Shown here one piece after another: positions 5,865 to 10,128 of a DNA stretch of 10,128 nucleotides. Made by a program: the position numbers and the translations under genes. This DNA comes from an uncultured Methylococcaceae bacterium. GTDB taxonomy: Bacteria > Pseudomonadota > Gammaproteobacteria > Methylococcales > Methylomonadaceae. The notes under the pieces are model-generated. The model had not been told where the DNA came from, did no database searches, and saw only the letters and a list, made by a program, of their open reading frames with translations. Location of the stretch: the NCBI GenBank assembly GCA_903873045.1, contig CAIQND010000711.1:1-10128 (forward strand). The letters run 5' to 3'. Position 1 is the first letter of the stretch. Each line of letters starts with the position of its first letter.

Positions 5865-5930
5865 AAGAGTAATCAGCCGATTAACCGAGGGAGGACGGCT
5901 GATTCAACACCCATAAGGCGTTGTAGCTTT
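5827..5930 (-). ncRNA. Candidate small RNA in the Spot 42/ErsA locus
   Basis: Read on the minus strand, three stem-loops follow one another: CAACGCC-UUAUG-GGUGUUG (5923-5905), a perfect 9-bp stem AAUCAGCCG / CGGCUGAUU around a 16-base loop (5904-5871), then the terminator with seven U. The central loop contains UCCUCCCU, complementary to Shine-Dalgarno sequences, a known targeting feature of regulatory RNAs. The site, directly downstream of polA and facing engB, is where spf (Spot 42) lies in enterics and ErsA in Pseudomonas. I see no sequence identity to either and no strong promoter, so the 5' end is a guess and processing from the polA mRNA is possible. It could alternatively be a structured polA 3' UTR. 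Confidence 0.4.
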
Positions 5931-5974
5931 TGTGACTTCAGGATGAGAAAAAAGTTTCATCAACATAAAATGAT

Positions 5975-8695
5975 TTAATGCGCTTCGTCCCAGTTATTAC
6001 CCACGCCTATATCAACAATCAGCGGTACATTCAAATCAGCAGCTGAACTCATGATGTTTCTAATAATAGCGCTATAGTGGTCGACCTGATCTTCTGCCGC
6101 TTCAAATACCAGTTCATCGTGAACCTGCATAATCATTTTTGCGTCCGGTTTGTCTTCCAGTAACCACTGGTCAGTCTTAATCATGGCACGTTTAATAATA
6201 TCAGCCGCCGTGCCTTGCATAGGCGCATTAATGGCCGTACGTTCGGCATATTGGCGACGCGCAGCATTGCGTGATTTTATTTCCGGTAAATACAAACGGC
6301 GACCAAATAAAGTTTCAATATAACCTTGTTCGCGAGCCTGTTCTCTAATACGATCCATATAATTTTTAACGCCTGGATAACGCGTAAAATATAAATCGAT
6401 ATACGATTGCGCCTGGCTACGTGACAAACCAAGTTGTTGGGCCAAGCCAAAAGAAGACATGCCGTAAATCAGCCCAAAGTTAATCGCTTTTGCCGAACGA
6501 CGCAAGTCGGTGGTGACTTGATCTAAAGCTACGCCAAATACTTCTGCCGCTGTCGCCCGGTGAACATCCTCTCCCGCGCTAAAGGCTTTTAGCAAACCAG
6601 TATCAGCGGATAAATGCGCCATAATGCGCAGTTCAATTTGCGAATAATCAGCAGCCACAATTTTATAACCTTGCGGGGCAATAAAGGCCTGTCGTATCTT
6701 GCGTCCCTCTTCACTGCGGATGGGGATGTTTTGCAAGTTGGGATTGGAAGAAGACAACCTTCCGGTAGCCGCTACCGCCTGATGATACGAGGTGTGTATG
6801 CGCCCCGTTTTATCATTAACCTGTTGCGGCAGTTTGTCGGTATAAGTTGATTTTAGTTTGCTTAAACTACGGTAATCCAAAATCAGCTTGGGCAACGGAT
6901 AGTCTAAAGCCAATTCTTGCAGCACGGACTCTTCCGTTGATGGCTGGCCTTTAGGTGTTTTCTTGATAACAGGAATTTTTTGTTCGTCGTAAAGAATGTT
7001 TTGAATTTGTTTGGGCGAACCTAAATTAAAGGTATGTCCGGCGAGATCATGAGCCAATTGTTCAAGAGCGACAATATGACTGGCCAGTTCCAAACTTTGC
7101 TGAGACAGCATAGCCGTATCAATCAGTACGCCATTGCTTTCAATACGGGCAAGCACACTGAGCAGCGGGATTTCTATGTCAGAATATAAGGCAAGCAGGG
7201 TAGGGTGCGGTTGCAGCTTGGCCATTAACACTTGATGCAGTTGCAAAGTAATATCGGCATCTTCAGCGGCATAAGGCCCAGCTTGTTCGATGGTCACTTC
7301 TTGAAACGGGATTTGTTTGGCTCCCTTGCCGGCAACGTCTTCATAATGAATAGTCGTTACGCCTAAATATTCTTTAGCAAGGTCATCCATATTATGTTTG
7401 GTCGCCGTACTGTTTAGTACATAAGATTCCAGCATGGTGTCATGAGCGATACCCCGCAATGTTATGCCGTGATTGGCCAACACATGCGTGTCATATTTGA
7501 GATTTTGCCCCAGCTTGGCTTTATCCGGATTTTCAAGAAGCGGGCGGAGTTTTTCCAGAATTTCGGTGCGGTTTAGCTGGTCAGGTGCGCCGGTATAATG
7601 ATGCGCCAAGGGTATATAGGCGGCTTGGCCTGGCGTTACTGCAAAAGACACGCCGACAATTTCTGCTTTGCTGTAGTCAAGGCTGGTGGTTTCTGTGTCA
7701 AAAGCAAACAGCTCGGCCTTTTCGAGTCGCTCAAGCCATTGATTAAACTGTGGGTGTGTTAATATCGTTTCATAAGTGGATTCAATAAGGGCAGGCTTTG
7801 CCTCTTCTTCTGCAACAACAACGATGGCGTCTTTCTGGTTATCCAGCATTTTAAACCACGATAAAAAGCCTAACCCAGCTAACTGATTTTTTAGTTCGTC
7901 AGTATTGACAGGTTGACGTTTTAAATCGTCCATACCATAAGGTAAATCAAGATCACACTTGATCGTCGTCAGTTGTTTGGCTAGGGGCAGTTGATCCAGA
8001 CTGGCACGAAGATTCTCGCCAATTTTACCGGTGATTTTGTCAGCATTAGCCACCAGATTTTCTAGGGTTTGATACTGCACCAACCATTTTGCGGCTGTTT
8101 TTGGACCCACTTTGGGTACGCCGGGAATGTTGTCGCTGGTATCGCCCATCAAGGCCAAATAATCAACAATCTGTTCCGGTTTAACACCAAACTTGTCGAT
8201 AACACCCTGAATATCCATGCGCGTGTTGGTCATGGTGTTTTCCAGCATAATATGCTCGGTGACCAGTTGCGCCATGTCTTTATCACCGGTGGAAATAATG
8301 ACCTTAAAACCATGTTGCTCTGCGTGTTGCGCCAGCGCACCCAGCACATCATCCGCTTCTACGCCGGACTCCATAATCAATGGCAAACCCATCGCGCGAA
8401 TCAGATGGTGCAAAGGCTCTATTTGAACACGCAAATCGTCAGGCATCGGTGGCCGGTGCGCTTTATATTGCTCATAAAGGTCATTACGAAAAGTTTTTCC
8501 GGGGGCGTCAAAAACCACCGTGATGTAGTCACTGTGATACTCGGCTATCAATTTGCGCAGCATGTTGGATACGCCATAAATGGCATTGGTAGGCTCACCC
8601 AGAGGATTGGTTAAGGGGGGAATCGCATGATAAGCGCGAAACAAAAAGGAAGAGCCGTCAACCAGAATCAGGCGTTGTTGTGTTTGTTGTGGCAT
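5975..8695 (-). CDS. polA: DNA polymerase I
   Basis: Repair polymerase that removes RNA primers and fills gaps. All three activities look intact in 906 residues. The 5'-3' flap nuclease (about 1-290) has LVDGSSFLFR, FDAPGKTFR, EADDVLG, STGDKD and GDTSDNIPGVPKVGPKT. The 3'-5' proofreading domain (about 305-500) retains DTE (D333, E335), NLKYD (D402) and YAAED (D479). The polymerase domain has motif A DYSQIELR (D683), motif B RRSAKAINFGLIYG (732-745) and motif C VHDE (D860, E861). Length is close to the E. coli enzyme. The ribosome site is weak. relA lies 134 bases upstream on the same strand; I see no convincing promoter or terminator in that gap, so read-through is possible. It converges on engB. 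Confidence 0.97.
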   Translation of the reverse strand: MPQQTQQRLILVDGSSFLFRAYHAIPPLTNPLGEPTNAIYGVSNMLRKLIAEYHSDYITVVFDAPGKTFRNDLYEQYKAHRPPMPDDLRVQIEPLHHLIRAMGLPLIMESGVEADDVLGALAQHAEQHGFKVIISTGDKDMAQLVTEHIMLENTMTNTRMDIQGVIDKFGVKPEQIVDYLALMGDTSDNIPGVPKVGPKTAAKWLVQYQTLENLVANADKITGKIGENLRASLDQLPLAKQLTTIKCDLDLPYGMDDLKRQPVNTDELKNQLAGLGFLSWFKMLDNQKDAIVVVAEEEAKPALIESTYETILTHPQFNQWLERLEKAELFAFDTETTSLDYSKAEIVGVSFAVTPGQAAYIPLAHHYTGAPDQLNRTEILEKLRPLLENPDKAKLGQNLKYDTHVLANHGITLRGIAHDTMLESYVLNSTATKHNMDDLAKEYLGVTTIHYEDVAGKGAKQIPFQEVTIEQAGPYAAEDADITLQLHQVLMAKLQPHPTLLALYSDIEIPLLSVLARIESNGVLIDTAMLSQQSLELASHIVALEQLAHDLAGHTFNLGSPKQIQNILYDEQKIPVIKKTPKGQPSTEESVLQELALDYPLPKLILDYRSLSKLKSTYTDKLPQQVNDKTGRIHTSYHQAVAATGRLSSSNPNLQNIPIRSEEGRKIRQAFIAPQGYKIVAADYSQIELRIMAHLSADTGLLKAFSAGEDVHRATAAEVFGVALDQVTTDLRRSAKAINFGLIYGMSSFGLAQQLGLSRSQAQSYIDLYFTRYPGVKNYMDRIREQAREQGYIETLFGRRLYLPEIKSRNAARRQYAERTAINAPMQGTAADIIKRAMIKTDQWLLEDKPDAKMIMQVHDELVFEAAEDQVDHYSAIIRNIMSSAADLNVPLIVDIGVGNNWDEAH

Positions 8696-8703
8696 AAGAT
8701 TTA

Positions 8704-8741
8704 AGGTGCAAGGTTAAAGGAGATAGGTACAAGGCTAAAGG
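8704..8741. repeat. Imperfect tandem 17-base direct repeat
   Basis: AGGTGCAAGGTTAAAGG (8704-8720) recurs as AGGTACAAGGCTAAAGG (8725-8741), with 15 of 17 identical and an offset of 21 bases. It occupies the leader region directly upstream of polA (minus strand). No known binding site is recognised. The rest of the relA-polA gap (8742-8829) holds only short, weak hairpins. Confidence 0.5.
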
Positions 8742-8829
8742 CCTAAAACCGGATGGGCTATTTTACCCCGTTCGCCGGGTTTCCTGTAGGGATGAAAGTG
8801 CAGGCCTCAGTCTGATGCCCCGCACCTCG

Positions 8830-10128
8830 TCAAGTTTTACGCCTGACTTCCGTTATATTGGGCACACAATTTATTTTACTAAGCACCTGACTTAGTTGAT
8901 CGGTATTTTCTATTTGAATGGTCAAATTTAACGTGGCAGAAAAATCCGGATGAGTATCCAGTGCCGCGCTAAAAATATGAATCTTTGACTGCGCCAATAG
9001 TTGCGAAACATTATTGAGTAAATTCTGGGCATTAAAAGCCTGAATCACAATAGGTACAGCATGACTGGCTTTTTTCGCGCCCCATTCTACCGGAATCAGT
9101 TGCGCCTGTTTTTCAATACTCAGGTTCGTGACGTTTTTACAATGGGTGTGGTGAACGGTAATGCCATGATGGTGGGAAATATAACCAATAATGTCATCAC
9201 CCAATACCGGTGAACAACAGTGGGCAAACGAGGTTTGCACATTATCAATGCCGGCAACCGAAACCACCGATTTTGTCGAAAGCTTTTTCGGTGGGACATT
9301 AATGGGCAAGTCTTCCAGTTCGGGTATTTTTAAATACCCGGACAGCTGTCGGCTGTTAATATCGCTGCGACCGATGGCCTCCAGCAATGCATCGGTATTG
9401 GGTTGTTTAAAATAGCTCAGCATGTCGACCATGTTCAGCACTTTTAATCCCAGGTGCTTGCTTTCCCTGTCCAGAATGGCTTTACCCCGCGCTATATTTT
9501 CCGTTTGTTGCTGATTTCTAAACCAGCTTTTTACCCGGCTAATAGCCCGCGATGATTTTAAATAACCCAGATTTGGATCTATCCAATTATGATTGGGCGC
9601 ACTCTCTTTGGCGGTTAAAATTTCTACTTGTTCGCCGGACTTTAGGGTGTAGGTCAGCGGCATAATACGACCGTTTATTTTTGCGCCCCGGCAACGGTGG
9701 CCTATTTCACTATGAACAGCATAAGCAAAATCCAGCGGTGTAGAACCTTTTACCAAATCAATCAATTGACCTGCGGGCGTTAACACATAAACCCGGTCGT
9801 TAAATAACTCACTGCGAAAATCATCGCTCAAGGTCTCATCGCCGTGCTTTTCTTCCAGCAACTTGCGTAAAGTGGCAACGCTTTTTTCCATCGCCGCCGT
9901 TTGTTTGCCGCCTTCTTTATAGGCCCAGTGCGCAGCAACGCCAAGCTCTGCATAATCATGCATCTCCTGAGTCCTGATTTGCACCTCAATACGATTTCCT
10001 TGCGGGTCTAAAATAACGGTATGCAGCGATTGATAGCCATTTTCTTTGGGGTTGGCAATATAATCATCAAATTCTTTGGGAATGTATTGCCATAAACTAT
10101 GAACAACGCCCAGTACCGTGTAGCAATG
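8830..10128 (-). CDS. relA: RelA-type (p)ppGpp synthetase, C-terminal part
   Basis: Ribosome-associated alarmone synthetase of the stringent response; the last 432 residues are present and the N-terminus lies beyond the right edge. The fragment begins in the synthetase domain. EFDDYIANPKENGYQSLHT has the E-F-D-D signature of RelA, where SpoT-type enzymes have R-x-K-D. EVQIRTQEMH and GVAAHWAYKEG follow. A TGS domain (DRVYVLTPAGQLIDLVKG, fragment residues about 111-172), a helical region, a zinc-finger-like segment with AHCCSPV and HTHCKN, and a C-terminal ACT/RRM domain ending EVRRKT complete the family layout. An internal GTG at 9982-9984 is not the start, because the conserved domain continues in frame to the edge. 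The hydrolase-like domain, active or not, cannot be judged here. polA lies downstream. Confidence 0.92.
   Translation of the reverse strand, partial: HCYTVLGVVHSLWQYIPKEFDDYIANPKENGYQSLHTVILDPQGNRIEVQIRTQEMHDYAELGVAAHWAYKEGGKQTAAMEKSVATLRKLLEEKHGDETLSDDFRSELFNDRVYVLTPAGQLIDLVKGSTPLDFAYAVHSEIGHRCRGAKINGRIMPLTYTLKSGEQVEILTAKESAPNHNWIDPNLGYLKSSRAISRVKSWFRNQQQTENIARGKAILDRESKHLGLKVLNMVDMLSYFKQPNTDALLEAIGRSDINSRQLSGYLKIPELEDLPINVPPKKLSTKSVVSVAGIDNVQTSFAHCCSPVLGDDIIGYISHHHGITVHHTHCKNVTNLSIEKQAQLIPVEWGAKKASHAVPIVIQAFNAQNLLNNVSQLLAQSKIHIFSAALDTHPDFSATLNLTIQIENTDQLSQVLSKINCVPNITEVRRKT

Noticed and set aside
8069..8614. A 181-codon plus-strand ORF
   Set aside because: It lies wholly antisense to the flap nuclease domain of polA, whose motifs are unmistakable; it has no recognisable features.
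8755..8790. CCCCGTTCGCCGGG as a terminator of relA
   Set aside because: Only about four base pairs form without mismatch and there is no U tract after it on the minus strand.
9982..9984. GTG at the start of a 384-codon frame as the start of the RelA gene
   Set aside because: The RelA synthetase domain continues in frame upstream to the window edge (EFDDYIANPKENGYQSLHT), so this codon is an internal valine.

Overview
The window looks like a moderately AT-rich gammaproteobacterial chromosome. Its right two thirds are conserved core genes: a DUF2058 (YaiL-like) gene, dsbA, a dihaem cytochrome c4, engB/yihA, polA and a RelA-type stringent-response gene. The order dsbA - cytochrome c4 - (divergent) engB - (convergent) polA is common in Pseudomonas-like gammaproteobacteria. 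Many REP-like palindromes, and a Leptospira-type citramalate synthase in this background, would fit a methanotroph of the Methylococcales. That placement is an inference from gene content, not a proof.

Left region (1-1177) is a small graveyard of toxin-antitoxin (TA) modules. After the tail of an unidentified gene and a palindrome comes a RelE/ParE-type toxin gene broken twice. A ~100-bp hairpin element with TA-type target ends sits after its second or third codon, and one base is missing from an A tract in mid-gene. Its Phd/YefM-like antitoxin partner is still intact. A second module of HicB-HicA type follows. Its hicB carries a 4-bp tandem duplication (ACCC ACCC) that shifts the frame, and its hicA is cut off after about 20 codons by a long REP-like palindrome that carries a (TATCC)5 microsatellite.

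Middle region (1178-3700). A 514-residue citramalate synthase (pyruvate + acetyl-CoA to citramalate, towards isoleucine) is followed by a DUF2058 gene with its own promoter. That gene ends at a Rho-independent terminator. Just before the terminator lies a 111-bp nested palindrome that looks like one REP family inserted in another.

Right region (3693-10128). dsbA and the cytochrome c4 gene run on the minus strand and probably share a transcript; both products are exported, for periplasmic disulfide formation and electron transfer. engB (ribosome-assembly GTPase) is divergent on the plus strand and converges on polA. The 154 bp between engB and polA hold a bidirectional terminator preceded, on the minus strand, by two abutting stem-loops. 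One of these displays a UCCUCCCU (anti-Shine-Dalgarno) loop. This is the locus where Spot 42 (enterics) and ErsA (Pseudomonas) are encoded, so a small RNA is a credible candidate here. Upstream of polA on the same strand is relA, which runs off the right edge.
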